From Verrucomicrobiia bacterium (lineage in GTDB: Bacteria > Verrucomicrobiota > Verrucomicrobiia > Verrucomicrobiales > Akkermansiaceae), in assembly GCA_947462875.1 (NCBI GenBank), contig CANHQJ010000007.1, positions 1 to 64,000 of the forward strand: a DNA stretch of 64,000 nucleotides. Reading direction: 5' to 3'. A program made the translations under genes and the position numbers. The notes under the pieces are model-generated. The model searched no databases. It had not been told where the DNA came from and was given only the letters and a program-made list of their open reading frames with translations. Position 1 is the first letter of the stretch; each line of letters starts with the position of its first letter. This document shows positions 8,484 through 19,500 of this stretch, one piece after another.

Positions 8484-9128
8484 TTACTGCACGGTCACGG
8501 GCGTGCCGACTTTGACCTTGGCGTAGATCTCGGGCATGGCCTTGTGGTAGCCACGGATGCATCCGTGCGATACGGGGCGGCGGCTGCTGGGGATGGGGCC
8601 GATGTGGTGGCCCACGCCGTCCCAGGTGAGGCGCATCCAGTATTTCATGAAAGCACCTTCGAACTTGCCACCTTCGGGGATGGTGTCGGTGGTGGCATCG
8701 GCATCGGAATTGACCACTTCACCGGCCGCATCATAGATCCTGCCGTAGCGGTTGGATTTTTTATCGACGATTTTTTCGAGCACGACGAAGCGGCCTTTGG
8801 GGGTGGGGTGCGAGCTGCGACCGCTGGAGATGGGGTAATCCATCACCACCTGATCGCCGAGCATGAGCTTGCCGCGCTGCTTGGCGGTGTCCAACACGAT
8901 CTGCGACTTGCTGGGATCGACCTGCGAATACAGCTCCTGGTTTTTGTAAATCGCGTAGGTTTTCGGATACGAGGGCTCGGCGGTGAAGTGCTCGTAAGTG
9001 CCCGCAGGGTGGGGATTGACGAAAGGTTTCGTCTTGTCGGCCTGGGTGTCCGCACGATTGGCGCAACTGTTGAGCGCGAACAGCAGGGCAAATAGGGAAG
9101 CCAAAAGGGGGAACAGACGTGGATTCAT
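8484..9128 (-). CDS. L,D-transpeptidase (YkuD) lipoprotein
   Basis: The start at 9128 gives a lipoprotein signal MNPRLFPLLASLFALLFALNSC with the lipobox Cys at residue 22; the open frame upstream to 9308 is unlike the family. The mature part is a YkuD domain with strands IVLDTAKQRGKLML and VMDYPISSGR, and the catalytic motif VSHGCIRG near the C terminus. It cross-links or modifies peptidoglycan, or attaches proteins to it, from the membrane-anchored periplasmic side. It is monocistronic and divergent from the GH20 gene. Confidence 0.88.
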   Translation of the reverse strand: MNPRLFPLLASLFALLFALNSCANRADTQADKTKPFVNPHPAGTYEHFTAEPSYPKTYAIYKNQELYSQVDPSKSQIVLDTAKQRGKLMLGDQVVMDYPISSGRSSHPTPKGRFVVLEKIVDKKSNRYGRIYDAAGEVVNSDADATTDTIPEGGKFEGAFMKYWMRLTWDGVGHHIGPIPSSRRPVSHGCIRGYHKAMPEIYAKVKVGTPVTVQ

Positions 9129-9522
9129 ACGGGCAGATTCCCTAAGGTAAATCGAGTTGTTTGGCAAGGAAAAGTTCACGCCTCTTCTGACAGCGCCGGA
9201 GCTGAGAGGTCCACCAGTATGGAACTCATCTGAGCGGATTACCAGACGAAAGGTCGTTACAAACCAACGTATTTTGTAAGCAAACGGCCGCTGATAAATT
9301 TCATACAAACGATTGTTTTGATTGATTGTTTTAACGTGGCTCCTGGTTTTTTCTTAACGCTCAATGGTTTTCGGTAAAATCAAACATGCGATTGTTTCAT
9401 GATGTCGTATGAATCCTGCTAAAAAATGTATAAGTATTTTTTAAAAATCAGTCAAATGGTCACATTTATACCAAATTTTCTTGCGCGTGGTCTGCGAAGC
9501 CGATAGTTCCATTTCTGTACAC
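9129..9522. other. AT-rich divergent intergenic region with three GATTGTTT words
   Basis: The 394-bp gap between the divergent L,D-transpeptidase and GH20 genes is clearly AT-richer than its surroundings. GATTGTTT occurs at 9311-9318, 9324-9331 and 9390-9397. The first and third sit in AAAC...GTTT half-palindromes. They may be binding sites for a regulator of the GH20 gene. No gene is apparent here. Confidence 0.4.
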
Positions 9523-11529
9523 ATGAAACATACATTTATTTGGATTTTGACTACCGCGTCGATCATGGGACAGAGTTTGCCATTGATACCCCAGCCGAAA
9601 GTGTTGCAGAAGCAGGAGGGCTCGTTTGCGTTCAGCGCGGAAACGGCGATCCGGTTTGATCGGCAGCTGAGTGTCGAATCGGGCCTGCTCGCGGAAAAAA
9701 TCGGACGTTTGACTGTTGAAAAAACCAAAACATATGCCGAAGAACTGCGCATCATGCTGCATTCGGAAATCGCGCTTGATCTCGATCCTGCACTGGCGCT
9801 CAAGCCCGGCGGCTATGAAATGACGGTCACACCGCGCGGGGTGAAAATCACGGGCAAGGATGCGGCTGGCGCGTTCGCCGGGATGCAGACGCTGTTGCAG
9901 CTCTTGCCAGCTGCGGCGCCGATGACGGAAAAATCGGTGAGCATCCCCGCGCTGAAGATTTCCGATGAACCGGAGTACGGCTGGCGCGGCATGCATCTCG
10001 ACTGCGGACGCCATTTTTACCCGATCGAGGACTTGAAAAAATTCATCGACCAAATGGCGTTTCACAAGCTCAACGTCTTTCACTGGCACCTCACCGAGGA
10101 CCAGGGCTGGCGCATCGAGATCAAAAAATATCCCAAGCTCACCGAGGTCGGCGCGTTTCGCGACTCCACGCCGCCGTATGGCAATCGCAATAGCGACGAC
10201 GGCAAGCGCTACGGCGGCTTCTACACCCAGGAGCAGGTGAAGGACCTCGTCGCCTATGCCAGCGCCCGCCACATCACCATCGTGCCGGAAATCGAGCTGC
10301 CCGGACACGCGGCGGCGGCGATCGCGGCCTATCCGGAATATGGCAATACCGACATCCCCGGCTACAACCCGAAAGTGATGACGCGCTGGGGCGTGCATCC
10401 GTATGTGTTCGCGCCGAAGGAGGAAACCTTCCGCTTTCTCGAAGACGTGCTCACGGAGGTGTGCGACTTGTTTCCCTCGAAGTTCATCCACATCGGCGGC
10501 GATGAGGCGCCGAAATCCCAGTGGAACCAATCGAAGTTCGCCAAGGAAGTGATGAAGCGCGAGGGCCTGAAGAATGCCGATGAGCTGCAAAGTTATTTCA
10601 TCCGCCGCATCGAAAAATTCCTCGCCTCGAAAAACCGCTCGCTGGTCGGCTGGGATGAGATCCAGGAAGGCGGCCTGCCGAAATCCGCGACGATGATGGT
10701 CTGGCGCGATCTCAAGTGGGCGCAGCACGCGCTCGATCTCGGCAACAACGTGGTGATGGCGCCGAACGCCTTCGCCTACCTCGATCACTACCAGCGCCCC
10801 GCCGGCGAGGAGCTATCGAAGGGAGCCGAGTATGAGGCGATCGGCGGATTTTTGCCCGTCTCGAAACTCTACGGCTACGATCCGGCCTCGGTGGCGCGCA
10901 ATGAGAAGGAGCGCAAGCAAATCCTCGGCGTGCAGGCGCAGCTGTGGACGGAATACATGAAGGACTGGAAAAAGGTCGAATACATGGCCTTTCCTCGCAT
11001 CGCGGCGCTGGCGGAGATCGCCTGGCTGCCGAAGGACAAAAAAAACTACGAGGACTTCCGCGCGCGACTCGACGGCGTGATGAAATTCTACGACGCGCTC
11101 GGCATCAACCGCGCCGTGCCGTTGGATCCGCCGAAGAAGGAGACCAAGGACGGCTCGGTGATCGAGACCTCCCTTAACGTGCATGCCGATCACGCCATCG
11201 AATTTGCCTACGATGGCCGCGCGGACACGTTTTTCTGGGCGGGACGGGAATTGAAAAAGGACGACCACATCACGCTGCGCCTGAAGTCTCCTCTCACCAA
11301 GGCCGCGAAAGTCACGGTGCAAACCGGCGGCAAAGCGAGCCAGAACGGCGATCGTCTGGAAAAGGGCGAGCTGCAGTATTCGCTCGATGGCAGCACCTGG
11401 ATCAAAGTGGCGGACTTCGCCGAAGGCAAAGCCACAGGCTCCATCCCCGCGCAAAGCAAAGCCCTGCGCGTGCTGGTCAGCGCCCCGCAAAAATTCTGGA
11501 TGATTGTGCACGAGATGACCATCGAGTGA
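9523..11529 (+). CDS. Beta-N-acetylhexosaminidase, glycoside hydrolase family 20
   Basis: A secreted exo-hexosaminidase that removes terminal GlcNAc/GalNAc. The start at 9523 (MKHTFIWILTTASIMGQS) gives a signal peptide; an upstream TTG-started frame adds 14 unlikely residues. Domain order: GH20b N-terminal domain (about 20-145), then the TIM barrel with GWRGMHLDCGRHFYP, HWHLTEDQGWRIEIKKYPKL, PEIELPGH and the catalytic DE pair in HIGGDEAPKSQW (Asp327, Glu328), then WTEYMKDW near the barrel end. The C-terminal ~130 residues are a beta-sandwich of the chitobiase C-terminal or F5/8 type. Catalytic residues are intact. holA follows 22 bp downstream. Confidence 0.93.
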   Translation: MKHTFIWILTTASIMGQSLPLIPQPKVLQKQEGSFAFSAETAIRFDRQLSVESGLLAEKIGRLTVEKTKTYAEELRIMLHSEIALDLDPALALKPGGYEMTVTPRGVKITGKDAAGAFAGMQTLLQLLPAAAPMTEKSVSIPALKISDEPEYGWRGMHLDCGRHFYPIEDLKKFIDQMAFHKLNVFHWHLTEDQGWRIEIKKYPKLTEVGAFRDSTPPYGNRNSDDGKRYGGFYTQEQVKDLVAYASARHITIVPEIELPGHAAAAIAAYPEYGNTDIPGYNPKVMTRWGVHPYVFAPKEETFRFLEDVLTEVCDLFPSKFIHIGGDEAPKSQWNQSKFAKEVMKREGLKNADELQSYFIRRIEKFLASKNRSLVGWDEIQEGGLPKSATMMVWRDLKWAQHALDLGNNVVMAPNAFAYLDHYQRPAGEELSKGAEYEAIGGFLPVSKLYGYDPASVARNEKERKQILGVQAQLWTEYMKDWKKVEYMAFPRIAALAEIAWLPKDKKNYEDFRARLDGVMKFYDALGINRAVPLDPPKKETKDGSVIETSLNVHADHAIEFAYDGRADTFFWAGRELKKDDHITLRLKSPLTKAAKVTVQTGGKASQNGDRLEKGELQYSLDGSTWIKVADFAEGKATGSIPAQSKALRVLVSAPQKFWMIVHEMTIE

Positions 11530-11551
11530 TTGCACGCTTGCGCGCGGGCGG

Positions 11552-12718
11552 GTGGCTCGCTACAACGGGGGCGTGGCCGCGAAAAAATCACAGAGCAGTT
11601 CGAACATTCATGTCGTCGTCGGAACGGACGAAGGCATGGTGCGTGAGCAGGCGCTCAAGCTCTGGCGCGACCTGACGGGCGGCGCGGACGAGGGCTTCAA
11701 TCACGAGGTGGTGGAGGGCAATGCTCTCAAGGTGGACGATGTCTTTCGCATCGTGGCGGAGTTGCTGCAATCTCTGATGACCTATTCGATGTTCGGCGGT
11801 GACAAGGTCGTATGGCTGCGCAACGCGAATTTTTTCGGCAGCGACCGCACCTCCGATTCCGAAAGCGTGCTGAACGAAGTCATTTCCCTCACCCAGCAGC
11901 TCGAAAAGGGCCTGCCCGATGGGGTGGCGCTGATCATCAGTGCCAATAAGATCGATAAGCGGCGGGCGTTTTGGAAATTTCTGGAAAAAAATGCCAGCGT
12001 GCAGGTGCATGACCGCATCGACATGAGCCAGGAAGGCTGGGAAGAGCAGGTGGCGGCGTTGGTCCTGGACAAGTCCCGCGCGGTGGGCTTGCAGTTCGAG
12101 TCAGACGCGCTGGAGCTCTTCATCAATCTCGCCGGCGAGGCCACGCAGCAGATTGTCAATGAACTGGAAAAACTGCACTTGTATCTGGGCGATCGCACGG
12201 TGGTCACCATCGATGACGTGCGGGTGATGGTGCCGCTCAGCCGCGAGGGGGTGATTTTTGAGACGGGCCGCGCCTTGCAAGCGGGGAATGCGGCGCGGGC
12301 GATCGAGCTGATCAACGAGCAGATGGAAATGGGGGAATCGGCGGTGGCGATCATCCGCGCCTCGATCATCCCGACCGTGCGGAATCTGTTCATGGCGCGC
12401 ATCGTGCTGGATCTGACCAAGTCATCGGGCCGCAACTACAATGAATTTCAGACGGCGGTGAACCGGCTGCCTGCCGATAAAAAAGCCTGGCTGCCGCAGA
12501 AAAAATCGGGCGATGGCGTGAACATCTATCCCTTGTTTTTATCGGCGGCGGGGGCGCAGTCATTTAGCTTGGAGAATTTGGAAAAAATCATGCACGCGGC
12601 GGCCCGGGCGGACAAGATGCTGGTGACCACCGGTCTGGACGACCGCATGATTCTGCACCGGCTCGTCACCGAGATCGCCACCCTCGCCAACCCTGTCCGC
12701 GCCAGTCGCGCCCGCTGA
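11552..12718 (+). CDS. holA: DNA polymerase III subunit delta
   Basis: The protein has the HolA layout: an N-terminal AAA+-like domain with LMTYSMFGGDKVVWLRNANFF and GVALIISANKIDKRRAFWK, a lid region with LFINLAGEATQQIVNELEKLHLY, and a C-terminal collar domain. The delta subunit opens the sliding clamp within the clamp loader. At 388 residues it is slightly longer than the E. coli protein. The frame begins with GTG at 11552; a second GTG at 11573 (VAAKKSQSSS) is equally plausible as the start. It lies between GH20 and a TSUP-like gene that begins 2 bp after its stop, so translation of the pair is probably coupled. Confidence 0.88.
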   Translation: MARYNGGVAAKKSQSSSNIHVVVGTDEGMVREQALKLWRDLTGGADEGFNHEVVEGNALKVDDVFRIVAELLQSLMTYSMFGGDKVVWLRNANFFGSDRTSDSESVLNEVISLTQQLEKGLPDGVALIISANKIDKRRAFWKFLEKNASVQVHDRIDMSQEGWEEQVAALVLDKSRAVGLQFESDALELFINLAGEATQQIVNELEKLHLYLGDRTVVTIDDVRVMVPLSREGVIFETGRALQAGNAARAIELINEQMEMGESAVAIIRASIIPTVRNLFMARIVLDLTKSSGRNYNEFQTAVNRLPADKKAWLPQKKSGDGVNIYPLFLSAAGAQSFSLENLEKIMHAAARADKMLVTTGLDDRMILHRLVTEIATLANPVRASRAR

Positions 12719-12720
12719 TC

Positions 12721-13080
12721 ATGAAAAGCATCGTCACACTCCTGCTCATCGGAGCCGCCGCCGGATTGCTCGGCGCGCTTTGCGGCATAGGCGGTGGCAT
12801 CGTGATGGTGCCCGCCTTCACCCTGGCACTGGGCATGGATCAAAAAAACGCCGTGGCCACCTCGATGGCGGCCGTGGTGGTGACGGCCGTGGTGGCCACC
12901 GCGAACAACATGCGCACGGAGCGCTTGATCGATTGGAAAGTCGTGATGCTCGTCGCCCTCAGCGCGGCGGTGTTTTCGTGGTTCGGCAGTGACTGGATGA
13001 AGCAGCTCTCGAGCCCCGTGCTGACGAAAATTTTCGCCGTCGTGATGATCCTGGTCGGGCTGCGGATGTTGTGGAAGTGA
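12721..13080 (+). CDS. Short TSUP (TauE/SafE, DUF81) membrane protein
   Basis: A 119-residue membrane protein with about four hydrophobic segments. The TSUP family signature LLGALCGIGGGIVMVPAF is near the N terminus, followed by KNAVATSMAAVVVTAVVA. Normal TSUP transporters have two such repeats and about 250 residues, so this is a half-size protein that would have to act as a homodimer or with a partner. No frameshifted second half follows: after the stop at 13080 the sequence becomes non-coding and repeat-bearing. It starts 2 bp after holA. Confidence 0.75.
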   Translation: MKSIVTLLLIGAAAGLLGALCGIGGGIVMVPAFTLALGMDQKNAVATSMAAVVVTAVVATANNMRTERLIDWKVVMLVALSAAVFSWFGSDWMKQLSSPVLTKIFAVVMILVGLRMLWK

Positions 13081-13155
13081 GGGAGAATGGAGCGCGGAGG
13101 TTAGGTCGATGCGTTTGAGGATTGGGGAATTCCTCAGCACCAAGGGTGCGTCACA

Positions 13156-13321
13156 TGCCAGCCTAGGGTAACGCCCTAGGAACGGGCATGAAACGAATCC
13201 AGAGCCCTATCAGGGCGACACAAATGGTGGATAGTCGCGCCGTGTTGTTACGCCCATTCAGGGCTTTGAAATCTTGGGCAAACTCGTTCCTAGGGCGTTG
13301 CTCCCGCTCAGCGGGACTGGC
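13156..13321. repeat. Palindromic intergenic element (REP/MITE-like)
   Basis: The 454-bp gap between the TSUP and A2M genes contains nested inverted repeats. The outer arms GCCAG (near 13158) and CTGGC (13317-13321) enclose perfect 15-bp arms AACGCCCTAGGAACG (13170-13184) and CGTTCCTAGGGCGTT (13285-13299). Inside are two small hairpins built on GCCCT/AGGGC (13204-13216 and about 13250-13265). It resembles the non-coding palindromic elements dispersed in many verrucomicrobial and planctomycetal genomes; that comparison is from memory. No transposase is present. Confidence 0.6.
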
Positions 13322-13534
13322 TTGTGGAAGGCCTTTGGCCGAGAAGAGCTACTCGATTCGAACTCGAATCCTTAAAGTCCGCGCTCCAAAGAATTTCGCC
13401 CGCTTTCCGTGCGCCGAAAAAAATCTACCGTTTGAAAAAAAGGATGATCCTTTTAACGAAGAAATCTCGTATCTCTGGATAACAGGTCGTCGCATGCTCA
13501 GACACCGCGCCCTTGCCCTTTACCCTACCCACCT

Positions 13535-16500
13535 ATGAAAACACTCGTTCGAGTCTTCCAATCCCTATTCTCCGCGATCGCGATGGTCGTGGGCGCCCTT
13601 ATCGGAACCTGGCAGCCGCCCACCTGGCTGCGCTGGATCAGCGGAAAAATCGCGGGCATTCTCGCGAAGCGACCGCGCACCTGGGCGGGGCTGGCGGTGG
13701 CGGGCGTGGCGGTCTTTTTCGGCGTGCAGCAGTGGCAGAAATGGTGGGAAATGCATCGTCCGCAAGAGCGGCAGTTGGTGGTCCTGCGCGAGCTGGGCGT
13801 CACCCTCACGGCTCCGCCCGTGACGGTGTGGAAAGACGGCAAGCCGACCTTTGGCTCCCTGACGGTGGCGTTCAGCGATGCCGCCGCGCCCTTAGAAAAA
13901 ATCAAACAAGTTGTCACCGATGTCGTCGTGATCCAGCCCGAGACGCCGGGTTCGTGGACCTGGACGAATGATCGCACGCTCGTGTTCGCACCGCAACAGG
14001 AGTGGCTGGCAGGTCAGGAATACACTCTGGTGTTGCAGCCCGCGGCGTTTCCCGAGGAAGTGAAACTCACGACGCCCAAGCCGACCTTCCGCACGGCAGC
14101 GCTGGAAGTCAACGTGGTGAGCTATCAATTTTATACCCAGCCCGATCAGCCCGACATTCACGAACTGACCGCCACCCTGCGCGGCAACTACGCTCTCACG
14201 CAAGAGGCCTTGCAGGCGCAGGTGAGTCTTTTGCCGCTCGCCGAAAAACCGGAAGCCTTCGCCGGAGCCGCGCCGACCTATACGCTCAAAGCCAGCACCG
14301 CGCCGAACGAATGGTATTTGCGCAGCGCCCGTGTGCAGGTGCCGGGCAAGGCGGAAGAGGTGAAACTGACCATCGCCAAGGGCCTGCGCGCCGTGAGTGG
14401 TGGCGAAGCGCTGGCCGCCGATGTGGTGGCGAAGGCCGTGGTGCCGGACAAATTTTCCGCGCTGAAAATCACCGCCGCGGAGCCGAAGGTGATCAAGAAC
14501 GAACAAGGCGAACCGAAGCAGTTTCTGACCATGGCCACCAGCCTTGGCGTTTCGCCGCTGGAACTGAACAAACGCGTGCATCTGTGGCGCTTGACCCCCG
14601 AGGATGATGAAAACTTGCGCTCCGGTCGCAAGACGGAAAACGACGTGACCGCTGAGATGCTGGCACGTGCGACCAAGATTCCGTTGGAGCGGGTGCAGCA
14701 GGAGGATGAGTCGCCGCATCCGAAAGCACACGGCTATCAGTTTTTCTCGCCCATGCCCGGGCGCCTGTTCCTGCGCGTCGATGCCGAATTGCCCGCCTTG
14801 GGCGGCTTCGTGCTGGCGGAAGAATACCGCGATCTGTTTTCCGTGCCACCCTATCCGATGGAGCTTGAGTGGACAGGCAAGGGCATGGTGCTGGCGCTGC
14901 AAGGGGAAAAAACCATCCAGTTCAAATCACGTGGGGTCGATTTCATCAAAATCACCTGCGGTCGTGTGCGTGCGGGTGAGGTCAATCACATGATCACGCA
15001 AAACGACTATGGCGATTTTTCCAATCCCTCTCTCGATGGCGGCTTCAGCAAGGAGAACCTCGTGCGCAGTCAGACCTTCATCGTGCGTGTGGACAAAAAA
15101 AACAACTGGGATGCGTACTTCACGGCCTTCGATCTCAGCAAGGCGATGGCCACGGCGGACCCGAGCGACATCGAACCCTCACGCGGCTTGTTTTTTGTGG
15201 AGGTGGAGGCGGTCATTCCCTCGCTGCCCGGGGAAAAAGATACCTCCGTCTATTCCCGCATCGCTGAACCGGAGGATGCGTATTATTATGAAGACGATAG
15301 CGATGGCTATCGCGAAATCGATGCCGATGAAGCGGAAAAAATTCTCGTCAACGCAAACGGCAGCACAGCCCTGCCCAGCGAGTGGTTTTCCGATGTCAAG
15401 CCCGGCGGGACGGTCTATTGGCGCAGTCGTGATTTGCAAAGCAATCGGTTTGTGATGCTCACGGATCTGGGACTGCTGGTGAAAACCAATGCGGATGTCA
15501 GCCGCGATGTGTTCGTGATGTCGCTCAGCGAACAAAAGCCGGTTCCCGGTGCTGTCGTCACGATGATTTCCCGTAACGGCAGCACGCTGGCCGAGGCGGT
15601 CACCGACGGCATGGGACGCGCCCAGTTGCCCAAGCCGAAGGTAACGGCCAAAGAGCAACAGGCGATGGCGCTGGTGGTGCGGCGCGGCAATGACCTTACT
15701 TTCATCCCGCTGCGGCCGGGGCAGTTGCCGGGGATCGATTATTCGCGCTACGACGTTGACGGTATTCTGCACTCCCGTGCGCAGGCGGTGGAAGCACACA
15801 TCTTCACCGAGCGCGGTGTCTATCGTCCGGGCGATCCGGTGCATTTCGCCGCGATCGTGAAACGTCGCGACTGGCAATCCGTCATCGAAGGTCTGCCGGT
15901 GCGAGCCAGCTTGCACGATAGCGAGGGGCGTGAGGTCGCGACAAAAAATTTCAAGCTGCCTGCCGATGGTTTGATCGATGGTAACCTGGCAACCCTGGAG
16001 ACTCACCCCACGGGTGTCTATGAACTGATGCTGTGGGTGCTGAATCGGGATGAAACGACGACGGAGTTTCTGTTAGGTCGCATCGCGCTGCGCGTCGAGG
16101 ATTTCCGCCCTGATCGCATGAAGATCAAAGTGGCATTCGATCCCTCGCTGCCGAAGGGCTGGGTCAAGCCCGGTGAAATGAGTGCCAAAATTTCGTTAGA
16201 GAATCTCTTCGGCGCGCCGGCAGGCGAACGACGGGTCACGGGCGAGATGGTCCTGCAGCCTGCCCATTTCCGTTTTGATTCCTGGCCGGACTATCAGTTC
16301 TACAATCATACCTCCGGTGCCTCCTACTCGATTGCAGGAAAAAAAATCCCCCTCGGGGAAGTGAAGACCTCGGCGGAAGGTCAGGCGGAAATGGCACTCG
16401 GTTTGCAGAATCTGGATAAGGTCAACATGAGTGTGTCGCTGCAACTCGAGGGCTTCGAGAGCGATGGCGGCTTCGGCGTGCGCGACTCACGCAGTTTCCT

Positions 16501-19500
16501 GGTGTCGCCCTGGGATTACGTGGTGGGCTTTGATGCCGATTGCCAGCTGGACTACCTTGGCAAGGATACCGCGGGTAAAGTGAAATTCGTCGCGCTCGAT
16601 CAGAACTTGCAGCCCAAAGCGGTGCAGGGCCTGCGCTACAAGCTGAATGAAACGCGCTACGTCTCCGTGCTGCGTCAGGAGGACAATGGCAGCATGAGCT
16701 ATGAGTCGCAGCAACGGCAGGTGCTGGTGCGCGAGGAGAAAAATGTGAACTGGGAAGCGGCCCCCACCGAGCTGACGATCGATACCGGCAAGGTAGGAAA
16801 TTTCACCTGGCAGGTGCTGAATGACAAGGACGAGGTCATCTGCCAATTCACCTATCGCGTGGTTGGCAAGGGCAATGAGGATCGCAGCCTGGAACGCGAA
16901 GCGGAGCTGGGTCTGACGGTCGCGCAGAAGTCGGTAAAGGCGGGCGGCGAGGTGGAGGTGTCGATCGTGGCGCCGTACGCCGGTGCCGGGCTGATCACGC
17001 TGGAGCGCGAAAAAGTATTGCATGCGCAGTGGTTCACAGCCGACACCAATGCCACGGTGCAACGCATCACCATTCCCGCAGGACTGGAGGGAACCGTGTA
17101 TTTCAATGTGTCGTTCGTGCGTTCGTTGGATTCGCCCGATGTGCTGATGTCGCCGCTGAGTTATGCTACGCAGCCGATACGCATCGAGCCGGAAACCAGG
17201 CAACTGGCCGTGGAGCTGACAGCGCCGAAAATCGTGAAGCCTGGTGACACTCTGAAGTTGCAGTACCGCACCGATCACCCGGCCCGCATCGTGGTCTATG
17301 CGGTGGATGAGGGCATTCACCTGATCACGCAATACAAACGCCCGCAGCCGCTGGATTTCTTTTTCCGCAAGCAGGCGCTGGAAGTGCGCACGCAGCAGTG
17401 GTTCGATCTCTTGCTGCCCGAGTATCGTTTCCTCAAACAAAATGCCGCCTTCGGTGGCGGTGCGGAAGGCATGCCGCCGCTGACGATGACGCTGAATCCG
17501 TTCAAACGCAAACGCGATGCTCCGGTGGTGTGGTGGTCGGGCATTCAGAGCGCCGGGCCGGAGAGCAAGGAGCTGAGCTATACCGTGCCGGATTATTTCG
17601 CAGGCACGCTGACGCTGATGGCGGTGGCGGTGAATGAGAGCCGTGCGGGCTCGGCGCAAGCATCGTCGCTGGTGCGCTCGCCGCTGGTGCTGACGACCAA
17701 TGCTCCGACCACGGTGACGCCGGGCGATGAGTTCACTTTTTCGGTGACGGTGACGAATCTGTTAGAGGCGGAAGGTCCTGCGGACGTGAGTTTGCGCCTG
17801 GAGCCATCGGCTTCGTTGCAGGTGGTGGGTGAGGGGACAGCTACGGTGGTCGTGGAGAAATCGCGCGAGGTGACACACCGTTTCCGCCTGAAAGCGCTGG
17901 ATTCGTTAGGTTCGGCGAGCATCAAGTGCCATGCGGCGGCAGGCAGTGAAACGTCCGTACGCACGGAGACGCTGAGTTTGCGCCCGGCGACTCCTTTCCG
18001 CACGCAGGTGAGAAGCGCCTACATTCGCACGAAGGATCACGAGCAGGAAGTGACACGCGGTTTGTATGAAGCCTATCGTCGCTGTGAAGTGGTGGCATCG
18101 CCCCTGCCGGTGGTGCTGGCGCTGGGCATGAAGGACTACATGTCGAGTTATCCGTACGATTGCACGGAGCAACTGACAAGCAAGGGGTTGACCATGTTGT
18201 CGTATCGGGCGATGACAGCGCTGCCGCAGCAGGAGGAAAGATCGGCGCAAGCCATCACCTCGATCATCGCGCAGTTGCAAAGCCGTCAAAGCAACACGGG
18301 CGGCTTCGGCTACTGGCAGGGCAGCACGCGGGAGAGTGATGATTTCCTCAATACCTATGTCGCACATTTCCTGTTAGAAGCGAAAGAAGCGGGCTTCGCG
18401 ATTCCGCAATCGATGATCAATCGCTCGAACAACAAACTGCGTGCGATCTGCCAGTCCGGCGAGGTGAACAGTCTGGGGCTTGCCGATCGCAAGGCCTATG
18501 CGATCTATCTGCTCACCCGGCAAGGCGAACGTCCGAACGGCTTGCTCTCGCTGCGCGAGTCGCTGGACCGGAGCTTTGCGGATCAATGGCAAACGCGCCT
18601 GTGCGGCAGCTTGTTGGCATCGAGTTATGCCTTGCAGCAAAAGCCGCAAGAGGCGGAGAAGATTGTGAAAACGTGGAAGCTCGCCAAAGCCGCCGAATAC
18701 AAAAACGGCGAGGATTATTGGTCGCAGGTCGAGGTGGACTCGTTGTTGTCCTTCGCGATGCGCGCCCGTCATTTTCCCGATGCGGTGAAAAACTATGGCT
18801 ATGCCGATTGGCAGAAACTCTACGGCGTGCTGTGGCAGCTACGCTACAATACCATCACGGCGGCTTGTGCGACCCTGGGCATGCGCGAGTTCGCCAAGGT
18901 GGTCGCTGCGAACGCGTTCCATTTCGAGATCGATGCCCTGCCGCGCGATGGCTCCGCCGCGTTGTCCTTGGTCAAGAGCGATGAGATTTTTGCGAAGGCC
19001 TCGTTTGCCGATGCCATGAAATCGCTAAAATTCCGTCTTGAGCAGAAGGATGGTGATCAGGGGCTGTTCTATCAGGTGGTGGAAGAAGGTTATGATCGCG
19101 AGACTCCGACCAAGGTGCAGAAAGACGGCATCGAGGTCTATCGGGAAATCACCACGATGGATGGCAAGCCGATCGAGTCGCTGCCCGTGGGTGAAGCCAT
19201 GAAAGTGACCTTGCGCATCCGCAACATCAGCAACATTCCGTTAGGGGATCTGGTGATGATCGATCTGTTGCCCGGTGGCTTTTCGCTGGAACCCGGCGGC
19301 ATCAGTCCCGGCATCGGCACCGTGCCCGGTACGGAACGGGTCGATCTGCGCGAGGACCGCAATCTGTTTTTCTTCGGACTGCAAGGGGCGAAGGATCTGA
19401 CCATCCAATACGCCTTGCGCGCCACCTGCGCCGGTGAGTTTGTCGTTCCTCCCTTGTTTGCGGAATCGATGTATGACCGCGGCGTCAATGGTGTCGGTCT

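Noticed and set aside
9466-10788. 440-codon minus-strand ORF opposite the GH20 gene
   Set aside because: Complement of a GH20 gene with intact catalytic motifs; Arg/His-rich shadow product.
13188-13538. 116-codon ORF in the gap before the A2M gene
   Set aside because: It starts inside the palindromic element, has no family resemblance and runs into the A2M start region.
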